Shown one piece after another: positions 31,959-41,747 of a DNA stretch of 64,000 nucleotides (its first letter is position 1; each line of letters begins with the position of its first letter). The position numbers and the translations under genes are program-made. Below the pieces are notes generated by a model, which saw only the letters and a program-made list of their open reading frames with translations, made no database searches and was not told the DNA's origin. The stretch spans positions 8,700,001 through 8,764,000 of the forward strand of contig NZ_JAPNKE010000002.1 of assembly GCF_026626665.1 (NCBI RefSeq), read 5' to 3'. The DNA comes from Nannocystis pusilla (GTDB taxonomy: Bacteria; Myxococcota_A; Polyangia; Nannocystales; Nannocystaceae).

Positions 31959-32198
31959 TCAAGCGTCTTCGGTGACGCTGATGGTGGCGCCGTTGAACGG
32001 CGTATTGTTCATGATCGCGATCGCGGCGCTGCCGGACTGCGTGTTCGTGAACTCGACGTGGGCGACGCCGGTCGACGCGCCCGTCTCGTCGACGTCGAGC
32101 TGGCAACGGACGATCGACCCGAAGCCGTCGAAGCCGGCCTTCACCTGCGCCGGCGTGGTGGTCATGGACATATTTTCTACGCGGATGCGCTTCGGCAT
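31959..32198 (-). CDS. RRM-domain RNA-binding protein
   Basis: A 79-residue single RNA recognition motif. It begins with the RNP2-like strand KRIRVENMSMTTT, then helix VKAGFDGFG, the RNP1 region (STGVAHVEFTNTQS), and a final helix/strand (AAIAIMNNTPFNGATISV). Stand-alone RRM proteins are frequent in myxobacteria and cyanobacteria and are often cold- or stress-linked. The ATG is well placed behind AAGGAG. The central aromatic in RNP1 is present as Phe. Confidence 0.85.
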   Translation of the reverse strand: MPKRIRVENMSMTTTPAQVKAGFDGFGSIVRCQLDVDETGASTGVAHVEFTNTQSGSAAIAIMNNTPFNGATISVTEDA

Positions 32199-32406
32199 CG
32201 TTGACTCCTTTTCGCTAAACTGAAGGTCGTCCCGCGGTCCTGGAGCCGCACGTCGCGGTGTAGCACGGCGAAACCGAAGCGCCGGTCAGCTCGCCGCGTG
32301 GCGGTCTCGCCGATCGTCAGTGTCTGGCCGCGGCGCGTCCGTTCGTCGTGAACGTCGTGCCGGATCGCGATCGTCGGGCGCGGCCGAGGACCGCAGCCGT
32401 CGAGCG

Positions 32407-34021
32407 CTACAGCTCGGAGACCAGCTGCGGGAAGCGCTGGAGGATCTTGCCGGCGTACTTGCCGTCGGGGTGGCGCCGCAAATAATCGCGGCCGTGCTCG
32501 ATGGCCTCGTGGATGTCGCCGTTCTCGGTGCTGGCGAGCCACAAGCGGTAGCGCGCGAGCTCGACGTCGGCGTGGTCGGGGGCGCGGGCCAGGAACTTCT
32601 CGAACGCCTGCTTGGCGGCCGGGTAGTCGTTGGCGAAGTCCATGCGCAGGATGCCGATCAGGAGGTGACCCTCGGCGATGTCCTCGTCGCCGTGCTCGCT
32701 CATGAATTGAGTGAGGCAGCGGGCCGAGAGGTAGCGGGTCTCGGCCGACTCGTAGAGGCCCTGGCAGTGGGCGAGCGAGGCCATGAAGCTGCTCGCGGCG
32801 CGAGGCCCTGGTCTCGCGCACGAGCTTGTCGATGAGCGCCTGGCCGTCGTCGCCGCGGACCTGGCGGCCGCGCTTGGCCGCGGAGGTGTGCGGACGATCG
32901 ACGCGGGGGCGATCGTCGGCGGCGGGGGTGCGCACGACGATGTGCTCGAGGCGGCGCAGGCCGGGGACGTCGGGCAGGCCGGGGACGACCCAGCTCGGCG
33001 GGATGGTGCCGTCGGCGAACACGAACTGACCCTCGCCGTCGCCGTCGCTGAGCGGCATGGCGAGGCCGACCTCGGGCCGACCGACGTCGGCGTAGGTCGA
33101 GCGGGCGACGTCGAAGCGATAACCGGCGCTGACCTCGGCGAGCAGATCTTCGGTCTTGAGATCGAGGACCTCGACCTCGCCGCGCAGGACGGCGACGGCG
33201 GTGTCGCCGTGGTCGTCGACCTCGACGGTGAAGACGGTGCCGACGACGCGGACGATCGCGGAGGGCGTGCGGATCTTGAGGATCGGATCGGCGGGCAGAC
33301 GCTCGTAGCGGACGGCGATCATGCCGCGGCGCAGGTCGAGCTCGACGAGGCCCGGATCGGCGCGCGTCCAGTGGATCTCGGAGCCGCTGCCGAAGTTGGC
33401 GAGGATCTTCCCGACCAGGCCGATCTGCATGCTGCTGCCCGGGAACACCTCGAAGCGGGTGCCGACCGGGAAGGTGTCGGTGGCGACGGGGCGCTCGCCC
33501 TCGGCGACGAAGCTGTTGCCGGCGACGACGCGGCCGTAGTCGGCCTGGGCGTGGTGATCGAGGCCGGCGGGGCGCGCGGGCTCGGCTCGCGCGGGCGGCT
33601 GGGCGGGCAGGCTGGCGAGCAGGTCGGGCGCGTCGCCGCCGGCGTCGGACGAGGCGGCGGGGCCGCGCGTGGGGCTGACGACCAACCACGCGAGCACTGC
33701 GGCCAGCGCGGTGACGCCGGCGAGGCTGACGTTCTGCCTGTACCAAGGGACAGGTGCGGAGGCGCGGACCTTGCGGAGGATCGCGCCGAACTCGCGATCG
33801 CGGGCGACCATGCCGGGGCCCGAGCTGGCCGGGTCAGGGCCGCGGTAGACGGCGGCGAGCAACTGATGAGCGCGGCGGCAGGCGTCGCAGCCGCGCAGGT
33901 GGGCGTGGTAGCGGGCGAGGCCCTCGGAGTGCAGGCGATCGCACACGACGAGCTCGGCGTCCTCGCGGCACTCGAGGCAGCCGTAGCGCGGAGCGGAGTC
34001 GTCGTGGAGCGCGGGGTTCAT
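32407..34021 (-). CDS. FecR-type regulator with zinc-finger N-terminus and TPR C-terminus (frameshifted)
   Basis: Probable anti-sigma regulator. Residues ~15-55 hold a zinc-finger-like CLECREDAELVVCDRLHSEG...HLRGCDAC motif as in ZAS anti-sigma factors. A membrane segment (LAGVTALAAVLAWLVVS) is at ~98-115. Then comes a FecR domain (RFEVFPGSSMQIGLVGK; IRTPSAIVRVVGTVFTVEV). At about 32790-32800 the frame changes (net two bases missing or one extra). The continuation is a TPR-like tail (AKQAFEKFLARAPDHADVEL) ending at 32407. It overlaps the ECF sigma stop by 4 nt, so the two are translationally coupled. Confidence 0.8.
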
Positions 34022-34665
34022 GCGTCGCCGTGGACGAGGTCGTGGAGGCGCTTGCGCGCGCGGGTGAGCCGGTCGCCGACGGTCGAGACCGGCTTGTCGA
34101 GGATCTGGGAGATCTCCTGCAGGGTGAGGCCCTCGTAATGATAGAAGACGAAGACCTCGCGCAGGTCGGGCGCGAGCCGCTGCAGCAGCCGCTCGGCCTC
34201 GCCGCGCACGTCGACGCGGCCGGTCTGCAGGTGCGCGTCACGCCCGTCGGTCCACCACTGGAAGGCCGACTTGACGCGGTTGCGACGGAAGCGCTGGCGC
34301 AGCAGGTTGTGCGTGGTGTTGGTGGTGATCCGGTACAGCCACGTGCTGAGCGCCGAGTTGCCCTTGAAGCTGCCGAGCGCCGCGAAGGCCCGCGCGAACA
34401 CCGTCTGGACGATGTCGTCGATCTCGCTGTCGGGCCCGAGCAGGCGATAGAGGTGGCCGCGGACCTGGGACTGGTGCGCCTCGTAGAACTGCCGCAAGGC
34501 CCGCGGGTTGCCGGCGCGCGCGCCGGCGAGGACGAGCTGCTCCTCGGTGGTGAGGTACTCGGGGGCGCGCGCCTCGGTGGTGGCGGCGGCGTCGGTGGTC
34601 GCGTCGGCGGCGAACAGATCGGTGATCGGCAGGGCCTGATCCATGGGGCGGGCGTTGCGTGTCAC
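34018..34665 (-). CDS. ECF-type RNA polymerase sigma factor
   Basis: A 215-residue sigma factor. Region 2 reads ALRQFYEAHQSQVRGHLYRL, SEIDDIVQTVFARAFAAL and STWLYRITTNTTHNLLRQ. Region 4 reads DLREVFVFYHYEGLTLQEIS and a helix-turn-helix (KPVSTVGDRLTRARKRL). The gene is followed, with ATGA overlap, by a zinc-finger/FecR regulator that most likely is its anti-sigma factor. GTG 34665 is taken as start; an in-frame ATG at 34644 is possible. Confidence 0.9.
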   Translation of the reverse strand: MTRNARPMDQALPITDLFAADATTDAAATTEARAPEYLTTEEQLVLAGARAGNPRALRQFYEAHQSQVRGHLYRLLGPDSEIDDIVQTVFARAFAALGSFKGNSALSTWLYRITTNTTHNLLRQRFRRNRVKSAFQWWTDGRDAHLQTGRVDVRGEAERLLQRLAPDLREVFVFYHYEGLTLQEISQILDKPVSTVGDRLTRARKRLHDLVHGDA

Positions 34666-34735
34666 CGATCCGACAACCTTTCCGCGGAATTTTTCCGGGC
34701 GCTTCGCCTCACCATAGCAGGGTTACACTGGCGAT

Positions 34736-35344
34736 GTGATCGATCCGGCGACGGGCGCGCTCTCGTCCTGGCGGGCCCGCTACTGGGACCGGCCCCTGGA
34801 CCGGGCGACGTGTACCGCGATGGCCGCCAAGTACGCGGCCCTGGCCGCCCTCGAGGCGCTGCCCGGCGGCGCCTCCCAGGACGCGGCCCTCCGTGCGGCG
34901 GCCGAACGCTGGCCAGGCTGCCTCCGCGAGTCGCAGCTGGCCGGTCCGGCTCGCTGTCGGCTCCGTCATGAACAGGCGGCGGCCGGCCTGAACGGCGAGG
35001 AGCGGCCGCGTGCGCGCTGGCGCGAGGCCGGGGCCGCTCCGGTGGCGCTGTGGGCCGACCTGCATCCGCTGCTGGCCGATCTGCTGGCGTGGCGGCGGGC
35101 GACGGCCGGAAAGGGCGGCCCAGCAGGGCTGCTGGCGTTCGTCAAGGGCACTCCGGCGGCCGATCGCTGGCCGGCGGATCCCGCGCTGCTGGTCCGGGTC
35201 GGCGGTCCGCAAGCTCGGGTGCGCATGGCGTACGCCTGGCTGGCCGCCCAGGCCAATCTGGACCTGTCGGCGCTCAACCTGGAGTTGTTCGGACGTGAGG
35301 GTCCGTGGGACGCCAGGGCAGGCGATCCACCGCCAGTGCCCTAG
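34736..35344 (+). CDS. Hypothetical protein
   Basis: A 202-residue protein rich in Ala, Trp and Arg, with no recognised family. The sequence suggests mostly helices (AAKYAALAALEALPG; YAWLAAQANLDLSALNLELF). No signal peptide or membrane segment is seen. GTG 34736 is supported by TACACT (34724-34729) 6 nt upstream, which would give a leaderless mRNA. It is divergent from the ECF sigma operon and upstream of the HU/IHF-like gene. Confidence 0.6.
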   Translation: MIDPATGALSSWRARYWDRPLDRATCTAMAAKYAALAALEALPGGASQDAALRAAAERWPGCLRESQLAGPARCRLRHEQAAAGLNGEERPRARWREAGAAPVALWADLHPLLADLLAWRRATAGKGGPAGLLAFVKGTPAADRWPADPALLVRVGGPQARVRMAYAWLAAQANLDLSALNLELFGREGPWDARAGDPPPVP

Positions 35345-35368
35345 CGGCCTCAGGGACCGTCTTACTGC

Positions 35369-35398
35369 TTGAGATCCCTCGTTTTTTCCGCCTAACAT
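35369..35398 (+). promoter_or_regulatory. Promoter of the HU/IHF-like gene (TTGAGA-18-TAACAT)
   Basis: TTGAGA (35369-35374) and TAACAT (35393-35398) are spaced 18 bp. The predicted start of transcription near 35405 leaves a ~26-nt leader that carries GGGAG before the GTG. Confidence 0.55.
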
Positions 35399-35430
35399 CA
35401 TCGTCCCCGGCGGTCTGGGAGATCTGCGAC

Positions 35431-35859
35431 GTGACCAAATCCGAACTCATCGAGCGCGTGTCCGAAGCTGCGAAGCTGACCAAGGGCAAGGCCGAGTTGG
35501 TCGTCGGGACGATCTTCGGGGCCATGACGGAAGCGATGGTCCGCGGCGAGGGCATCGAGATCCGCGGCTTCGGCAGCTTCACCGTGCGGCAGTACAAGTC
35601 CTACGAGGGCCGGAACCCGCGCACCGGCGGGTCGGTCCACGTGAAGCCGAAGCGCCTGCCGTTCTTCAAGGTCGGCAAGGAGCTGCGCGCCCGCGTCAAC
35701 CTGTCGACCGCCCCGCTCGCCGAGGACGACGGCGACGACGTCGAGGTCCAGGAGCGCAAGACCACCGCGCCCAAGCCGGCCGCCGCCGCCCCCGCGGCCG
35801 CGAAGCCGCGCCCGGCCCCGAAGCTCCGCGAGGAGCACCTCTCGGAAGACGAGATCTAG
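35431..35859 (+). CDS. HU/IHF-family DNA-binding protein with Ala/Pro/Lys tail
   Basis: A 142-residue nucleoid protein. Residues 1-92 are a complete HU/IHF fold: MTKSELIERVSEAAKLTKGK, IEIRGFGSFTVRQY, the arm GRNPRTGGSVHVKPKRLPFF and KVGKELRARVN. The arm sequence is nearer IHF than HU. Residues ~93-142 add a charged Ala/Pro/Lys tail ending in EEHLSEDEI, absent from usual HU. GTG start with GGGAG 9 nt upstream. It should bend and organise DNA; it could cooperate with the H1-like protein at 17340, but that is inference. Confidence 0.9.
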   Translation: MTKSELIERVSEAAKLTKGKAELVVGTIFGAMTEAMVRGEGIEIRGFGSFTVRQYKSYEGRNPRTGGSVHVKPKRLPFFKVGKELRARVNLSTAPLAEDDGDDVEVQERKTTAPKPAAAAPAAAKPRPAPKLREEHLSEDEI

Positions 35860-35890
35860 GCCGCGGAGGCGGCGCCGGGGCCGGCGCACC

Positions 35891-35975
35891 TGGCGGAAGG
35901 GACAGGACCGCTATCTGTCCGAAGGGACATGTCCCGCCGCGGCGGTCGACAATGACCTGTGCTTCAGGACAGGTC
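35891..35975. repeat. Dispersed repeat cluster between convergent genes
   Basis: Contains ggaagggacagg, TGTCC-gaag-GGACA overlapping the perfect palindrome GGGACATGTCCC (35924-35935), and gacctgtgcttcaggacaggtc (about 35954-35975). It fills the gap between the HU-like gene and the convergent PEP-utilizing enzyme gene and probably terminates both. Confidence 0.7.
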
Positions 35976-37816
35976 GGGAGAGCGCACGCGCAGGCGACCG
36001 ACGCGGGTGTCGAGCTCGACCTCGAGGTCGTCGGGCAGCTCGGTGCAGCCGGTGCAGCCGATCAGCGCCGACAGGCCGAGCTCGCGGGCCATCAACGCGG
36101 CGTGGCTGAGCGCGCCGCCGTACTCGCAGCAGACGGCGCGCACGCCGAGCGCCCGCAGAGCGACCGCCGCCTGGGCGGTGAGCGCCGGCAGGACGACCAC
36201 TGCGTCGGGCGCCGGCGGGCGCGCGAGCAGGTCGGCGAGGTCGCTCCGCTGCGCCACGACGCCGCGCACGGAGGGACCGACGGGGATCCCGCCGAGCCGC
36301 CGCCGCGGTGAGACGGGGACGGGCCGACCGTCGAACAGGGCCGGTGGCGGCTGCAGCGAGGCGAACTGTCGCTGCTGGCGGCGGCGCGCGGCGAGATCGG
36401 GGAGGTCCTGGCCGGCGAGCGCGTGGCCCAGCTCGTCGGGCGCGAGCAGGAAGACGTCGTCGCCGAGCCCGAGGCGCCCGCCCGCTGCGAGGTAGATCCG
36501 CCGCAACGGCGCCAGGCCGAGGGCGAACAGGTGGTCGTCGAGCTCGCGGACGAGGACGGCGGCCCGCTGCGGGTCGGCGGGGTCGCTCTCGAGCCCTCGA
36601 TCGCAGGAGGCCCGGGGATCGCCCGTCGCGCCGTCGGCCGCGAGACCTGTCGGATCGACCAGGTCAGCGAGCGCCGGGCTGGCGATGTCCCACGCGGCAG
36701 GCAGGACGTCGAGGTAGTCGCCGCGGTCGCGCAGGGACAGGAGGGACCGCGGATCGGGCGCCGGGAGATCTCGGGGGAGCTCGACGCGCAGCTCGGCGTG
36801 GACCGCGATGATGGCCCGCAGATGCTCGAGAGCGCGCGGGAGCAGCGGGCGGAGATCTCCGGCGAGGTCGTCGACGAACGCTTCGAGGGCCCGCCGCGCG
36901 GCCGGGAGATGACGCCGGCGCAGCTCGGTCAGGGCGCGGTGCGGGTCGACGCCGGCCCGGCCGGAGGACGAGGCGCGCTCGTACAGCCAGCCGGCGAGGA
37001 CGCGCAGGCCGGCTCCCTGTCCGATGAGCCAGGTGACGACGCCGGCGTGGGCGGGCGAGAGGACGGCCGGGTTGTGCTCGCCGTCGAGCTTCCACAGGCC
37101 GGGCGGGTCGGGGAGGCGGTCGGCGCCGGGGGCGACCGCGGCGAGGAATTCGGGCCAGCCGGGCACGAGGGGGCGCGCGAGCGGGCGAGCCTGGACCAGC
37201 CACACGGAGCCTGCCGGGTCGACCACGAGCTCTAGGTCGAGAGCTGGCACTTCGGACATGACCTCAGAGACATGGTCGAAGATGCTTGTGATGGCGGCGG
37301 CCAGGGCGGGCTCGGCGAGCGCGAGCGGGCCGGACCAGCTCGGGCTGGCGCCGGCGGCGAGGGCGTCGGCGCGGCTGGGGTCGTGCAGCTCGAGCAGGCG
37401 GGCGCCGCCGCGATCGGCGGCAGCGACTGCGAGCCAGCGGCGCTCGACCTGACGCTGGACGAGCAGCGGCAGGTCGGCGCGCCGCCGCTGTAGCGCCGGA
37501 GCCACGGATCGCCGGCGGCCTCGGCGATGGCAGCCGCGGCCCGGTCGACGTCGGCGAGATCGCGGCAGTCGGGCACGGACAGGCCGAGGCCGGCAGCGGC
37601 AGCGTCGACGGTGTCCTCGCTCGCGAGCGCAGCCCGGACGATCACGGGGCCGCCGGCCAGGAGGTCGGCGAGGCGCTCGCGCACCGCGCTCCCGGTCAGC
37701 TCCTCGGCCGCGCAGGCGAGGCCGGGCGGGACCGGGAGGCCGGCGCGGAGCAGGCGCGACAGGACAGCCGGCTTGGGCGGGATGTCGGGCCCGGGCGAGT
37801 CGCCGAGGACGAGCAC
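35964..37816 (-). CDS. PEP/pyruvate-binding and PEP-utilizing domain protein (one frameshift)
   Basis: About 617 aa after repair, PEP-synthase-like in layout. The N-terminal ~110 residues resemble the start of the pyruvate/ATP-grasp domain (PPKPAVLSRLLRAGLPVPPG; GPVIVRAALASEDTVDAAAAG), then ELVVDPAGSVWLVQARPLARP. The C-terminal swivelling domain carries the phospho-His motif GGALSHAALMAREL. The middle is divergent, so the substrate is unknown; such proteins phosphorylate varied acceptors, including antibiotics such as rifampin. One base is missing at about 37484-37490. GTG 37816 has TACAGT (37823-37828) 6 nt upstream. Repeat copies lie in frame at 37251-37281 and at the 3' end. Confidence 0.75.
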
Positions 37817-37828
37817 GGCGAGACTGTA

Positions 37829-38201
37829 GCGGATGCGCGAGGACCTGGCCCGACCCCATCGCGCTGCGAGCTGGTGAGGACGTCGAGCGCGTGCCGGGCC
37901 CCGCGTCCCCGGAGGGAGGACCTGTCCGGCGTCGCCGCGCCGCGCACGCTCAGCCAGTCTCGGCCTTCGATCGCCGGGCGGTCCCGTGGATGAGATCGCC
38001 CGTAGCTCGCTGCAATCCGCAGGGGATGCGCGACGGATTCAATCGCGCGTGCTTCGGCGGTCGCGGACGTCGTGCGGCAGTGAGGCTGCAAGTCGCGCGC
38101 GTCTCGGTGGGAGGATCGAGGTCGGCTTCGGGCGGGCGAGTCGGCGGGTCGAGAGGGTCGCGGCGGCTCGGCGGACGCGGGCGTGGTACACCGCGCGGGT
38201 C
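37829..38201. other. Intergenic region between divergent genes, no gene seen
   Basis: About 370 bp. Only short frames without start signals or family motifs. The TACAGT promoter box of the minus-strand gene is at its left edge. Confidence 0.5.
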
Positions 38202-38675
38202 ATGGACCTGCTGCTGCCCGGGCCGGGGCTGGCCGAGTGGTTGCTCGCCGCGCTGAGCGGTAAGAAGGTGGCCCTTTGGACAGGTTCGGACGCGGGCCGC
38301 GGGCGCGGAGGTCGGGCCGCGCGGGCGACCACCACGGCGCTGCGCGACCGGCTGGGATGGGTCGCTCCCGCGGGCGCGAGCGGGCTCGACGGCCTGGTGG
38401 TGGTGATGGCGCTCGGGGGCGTGGAGCCGCCGGCGGACGTGCTGCGGGTGGTGCAGGGCGGCGGCGCGTTGATCGAGCTGGCGCATCCGCCGGTGGTGCC
38501 GTGGTGGCGGCCGTCGCGATGGGCGGCGCGCGCGGAGCTGGTGCGGCGGGCCTCGGAGGTGCGGGCGGGGGTGTGGCTGGGGCGTGGGTGCTACGCGGTC
38601 GAGCAGTGGGCGCCGATCGACACGCCGCGGCTGCTCGTGACGTGCGGGCGGGTCCGTGCGATACCCGGCGCATGA
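38202..38675 (+). CDS. Hypothetical protein
   Basis: A 157-residue protein that is not recognised. Pattern: a short helix (GLAEWLLAALSGKKVAL), an Arg/Gly-rich stretch, then GLDGLVVVMALGGVEPPADVLRVVQGGGALIELAHPP, which recalls the late strands of a Rossmann-like methyltransferase without a visible SAM site. Its stop overlaps the next start (ATGA), so the two form an operon. A repeat copy (ccctttggacagg, about 38272-38284) is in frame. Confidence 0.55.
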   Translation: MDLLLPGPGLAEWLLAALSGKKVALWTGSDAGRGRGGRAARATTTALRDRLGWVAPAGASGLDGLVVVMALGGVEPPADVLRVVQGGGALIELAHPPVVPWWRPSRWAARAELVRRASEVRAGVWLGRGCYAVEQWAPIDTPRLLVTCGRVRAIPGA

Positions 38676-39031
38676 GCTCCGACTTTTTGACCGTCGAGGT
38701 CGACGACGCGACGTTCACCGAGCCGGTCCAGCTGACCTTCCGCCGGCTGGAGCCGCCGCAGCGGGTGCACACGGTCGACCTCGACGGCGCGGGGCCCCGG
38801 CGGGCGCGCGGCCTGCAGCGCCGCAGCGACGGCAGCCTCGACGCCGACGCGCCCGCGTGGGCCTGCCCGGTCGAGGACAGCGGCGCGGGCGTGTCGTGGC
38901 TGGTGTACGGCGGCAACGCCGGGCTGTGGCTGGCGCCGGCGAGCGCGGGCGAACCTGACCTCGAGGACAGCGGGCAGGTGGTCGAGACCTACGTCCTCGT
39001 CGACCGCGGCGACATCGTCCTGGCGGAGTGA
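38672..39031 (+). CDS. Hypothetical protein
   Basis: A 119-residue acidic protein made mostly of predicted beta strands (FLTVEVDDATFTEPVQLTF; VSWLVYGGNAGLWLAPAS; VVETYVLVDRGDIVLAE). Not recognised. It overlaps the upstream gene by 4 nt and is followed by a repeat hairpin. Confidence 0.55.
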   Translation: MSSDFLTVEVDDATFTEPVQLTFRRLEPPQRVHTVDLDGAGPRRARGLQRRSDGSLDADAPAWACPVEDSGAGVSWLVYGGNAGLWLAPASAGEPDLEDSGQVVETYVLVDRGDIVLAE

Positions 39032-39032
39032 G

Positions 39033-39072
39033 CTCGAAGAGACATGTCGTCGTGGACATGTCCCTTGAGATA
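39033..39072. terminator. Dispersed-repeat hairpin between convergent genes
   Basis: agacatgtc and gacatgtccct form a stem around gtcgtg, between the stops of a plus-strand unknown gene and minus-strand ppk. The right part continues into the last codons of ppk (RQDMLE). Confidence 0.6.
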
Positions 39073-39074
39073 GG

Positions 39075-41216
39075 TCACTCGAGCATGTCCTGGCGGACGA
39101 GCAGGTCCTCGAGGATCTGGCGCTGGGTCTGGGCCGCGCCCTGGTTGGCGGACAGCAGGCGGAGCAGCGTCTCCTGGGCCGGGCGCGGCTCGTCGGGGGG
39201 CGTGGGGGCGCAGCGGACGTAGCTGCCGTCGGTCTGCAGCTCCCACGCCTGGGTGTTGTCGGCGAGGTAGGTCGTCAGGCCCTCGGTGACCACGCGCGCG
39301 CGCAGGGCCGGCTCTTCGATCGGGAACGCGGTCTCGACGCGGCGCAGCAGGTTGCGCGACATCCAGTCGGCGCTGGCGCCGTAGGTGACCTCTTCGCCGG
39401 CGTTGTGAAAGTGGTAGATGCGGTGGTGCTCGAGGAAGCGGCCGACGATCGAGCGCACGCGGATGTTGTCGGACACGCCCTGCACGCCGGGGCGCAGGCA
39501 GCAGACGCCGCGGACGATCAGGTCGATGGACACGCCGGCCTGCGAGGCGCGGTAGAGGGCCTCGATGACCTTGACCTCGGTGAGCGCGTTGAGCTTGGCG
39601 ACGATGCGGGCCGGCTTGCCCTGGCGGGCGTGCTCGGCCTCGCGGTCGATCAGCGCGATCAGCCGGTCCATCAGGGTGAACGGCGAGACCAACAGCTTGT
39701 TCATGCGCGGCACGGTGCCGAGGCCGGTCAGCTGCATGAACACGTTGTGCACGTCCTCGCCGATCGCGTCGTCGCAGGTGAGGAAGCTGAAGTCGGTGTA
39801 GAACTGGGCGGTCACGCTGTGGTAGTTGCCGGTGCCCAGGTGGACGTAGCGGCGGTAGCGGCCGTCCTCGCGGCGGACGATGAACAGCGCCTTGGCGTGG
39901 GTCTTGTAGCCGACGATGCCGTAGACCACGGTGACGCCGGCCTGCTGCAGGCGGGTGGCGAGGTCGATGTTGGCGGCCTCGTCGAAGCGGGCCCGCAGCT
40001 CGACCACCGCGGTGACCTCCTTGCCGGCGCGCGCCGCCTCGAGCAGCGCCTCGGCCATCGGCGAGTCGGCGCCGGTGCGGTAGAGGGTCTGCTTGATCGC
40101 CAGCACCTTGGGGTCGCGCGCCGCCTGGCGCACCAGCTCGAGCACCAGCGAGAAGCTCTCGTACGGGTGGTGCAGCAGGATGTTGCCGCGCCGCAGCTCG
40201 GCGAACAGGTCGATCTCGGCGCCGGGCGTGCGCCGCGGGCCGGGGATGAACGGCGGGTACTTGAGCTCGGGCCGCTTGATGACGTCGTAGATCGCGGCCA
40301 GGCGGTGCAGGTTGACCGGGCCGTCGACGCGGTACAGGTCGTCGGGCTGGAGGTCGAACTTGCTGAGCAGGAACTCCGCCATCTCCGGCGGGCAGGTGTC
40401 GCTGACCTCGAGGCGCACCGCGTCGCCGAAGTTGCGGGTGCGGAGCTCGCCCTTGAGCGCGTTGAGAAGGTCCTCGACGTCCTCCTCCTGCACCCACAGC
40501 TCGCTGTCGCGGGTGACGCGGAACTGGTAGCAGCCGCGCACCTGCATGCCGGGGAACAGCTTGTGCACGAAGGTGGTGACGATCGAGCCGAGCAGGGCGT
40601 AGCCGTGCGGGCAGTCGGCCACGTTCGGCGGCAGGAACACCAGGCGCGGCAGGCTGCGGGGGATCTGCACCACCGCGGTGCCGCTGTCGCGGCCGAACGC
40701 GTCGCTGCCGGCGAGCGCCACGATCAGGTTGAGGTTCTTGTTCTGGATGTTGGGGAACGGGTGCGACGGGTCGAGGCCGATCGGCGTGAGCACCGGCAGG
40801 ACCTCGCGGTCGAAGTAATCCTCGAGCCAGGCGCTCTGCTCCGGGGTCCAGGTGTAGAGCTTGAGCAGGCGGATGCCCTCGGCCGCGAGCGCGGGCAGCA
40901 GTTGCTGCTGCAAGAACAGGTACTGCTCGCGCACGAGCTTCTGCGCCGCCTCCTTGAGCGCGCGCAGGGCGTCCTGCGGGGTGCGGCCGTCGGGGCCGAC
41001 CTGCGGCAGGCCGAAGCCGACCTGCTCCTTGATGCTGGCGACGCGGATCTCGAAGAACTCGTCGAGGTTGGTGCTGACGATGGTGGTGAAGCGCAGGCGC
41101 TCGAGCAGCGGGACGCGCGGGTCCATCGCCTGCTCGAGCACGCGGCGGTTGAACTCGAGCTGGCTCAGCTCGCGGTTGATGTAGAGACTCGGATGGGTGA
41201 GCTCGACGGGCGCCAT
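39075..41216 (-). CDS. ppk1: Polyphosphate kinase 1
   Basis: Reversible synthesis of polyphosphate from ATP. The protein is 713 aa, normal for PPK1. It starts with the family N domain (SLYINRELSQLEFNRRVLEQ; TTIVSTNLDEFFEIRVA). The PLD-like catalytic domains contain the autophosphorylated His region (YKTHAKALFIVRREDG), the HLGTGNYHSVTAQFYTDFS motif and the later HHRIYHFHNAGEE with GASADWMSRNLLRRVE. The SixA phosphatase gene lies 22 bp upstream on the same strand, so the pair is probably co-transcribed. Confidence 0.96.
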   Translation of the reverse strand: MAPVELTHPSLYINRELSQLEFNRRVLEQAMDPRVPLLERLRFTTIVSTNLDEFFEIRVASIKEQVGFGLPQVGPDGRTPQDALRALKEAAQKLVREQYLFLQQQLLPALAAEGIRLLKLYTWTPEQSAWLEDYFDREVLPVLTPIGLDPSHPFPNIQNKNLNLIVALAGSDAFGRDSGTAVVQIPRSLPRLVFLPPNVADCPHGYALLGSIVTTFVHKLFPGMQVRGCYQFRVTRDSELWVQEEDVEDLLNALKGELRTRNFGDAVRLEVSDTCPPEMAEFLLSKFDLQPDDLYRVDGPVNLHRLAAIYDVIKRPELKYPPFIPGPRRTPGAEIDLFAELRRGNILLHHPYESFSLVLELVRQAARDPKVLAIKQTLYRTGADSPMAEALLEAARAGKEVTAVVELRARFDEAANIDLATRLQQAGVTVVYGIVGYKTHAKALFIVRREDGRYRRYVHLGTGNYHSVTAQFYTDFSFLTCDDAIGEDVHNVFMQLTGLGTVPRMNKLLVSPFTLMDRLIALIDREAEHARQGKPARIVAKLNALTEVKVIEALYRASQAGVSIDLIVRGVCCLRPGVQGVSDNIRVRSIVGRFLEHHRIYHFHNAGEEVTYGASADWMSRNLLRRVETAFPIEEPALRARVVTEGLTTYLADNTQAWELQTDGSYVRCAPTPPDEPRPAQETLLRLLSANQGAAQTQRQILEDLLVRQDMLE

Positions 41217-41238
41217 GATCGCAGCGGGCACCAGGGTA

Positions 41239-41715
41239 TCAGGCGCCGAGCGTTCGCAGCATTTTCGGCAGAACGAGCGCTTGCAGCTCCATCGACCCCG
41301 GACGCAGCGGTCCGGAGAGCAAGGCGAACCCGCCCTTCTTGAGCGGAAACCGCTCGCCGCGAGCGATCTCACCGACCGTCAAGAACGCCAGCAGCGCGCT
41401 GAGGTGCGGCTCGTGGCCGACCAGCGCGACGCGCTCGCCCTCGACGTGCGCGAGCATCTCGAGATCCGGCGGGCGCGCAAGGTCGGCCAAACTCTGGCTT
41501 GTGCCCTCCAGCAGCGGCTGCAAGAGCTCCGCGGTCTGGACCGCGCGCAGGAGCGGGCTGTGGTAGAGGCGGTCGAAGCGCCAGCCGAGTCGGCGCGCGC
41601 CCTTCACCGCGGCGGCGAACTTGCGCTCGCCCGCCTGCGTGAGCGGGCGTGACGCGTCGGGACGGTCGGGCGTGGCCTCGGCGGCGATGGCGTGACGAAC
41701 GAGAAACAGGAGCAC
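41239..41715 (-). CDS. sixA: SixA-type phosphohistidine phosphatase
   Basis: A small histidine-phosphatase-superfamily enzyme (158 aa, as for SixA) that removes phosphate from phosphohistidine. The catalytic RHG-like motif LVRHAIA is at the N-terminus, with ADLARPPDLEMLAH and the second catalytic His in LVGHEPHLSALLAFL. GTG at 41715 is the start that places RHA at residue ~7, as usual. It is upstream of ppk1 in the same operon. Confidence 0.88.
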   Translation of the reverse strand: MLLFLVRHAIAAEATPDRPDASRPLTQAGERKFAAAVKGARRLGWRFDRLYHSPLLRAVQTAELLQPLLEGTSQSLADLARPPDLEMLAHVEGERVALVGHEPHLSALLAFLTVGEIARGERFPLKKGGFALLSGPLRPGSMELQALVLPKMLRTLGA

Positions 41716-41747
41716 GACGGGTGAAGTGTGCCGCAAAAGAGCGCGGC

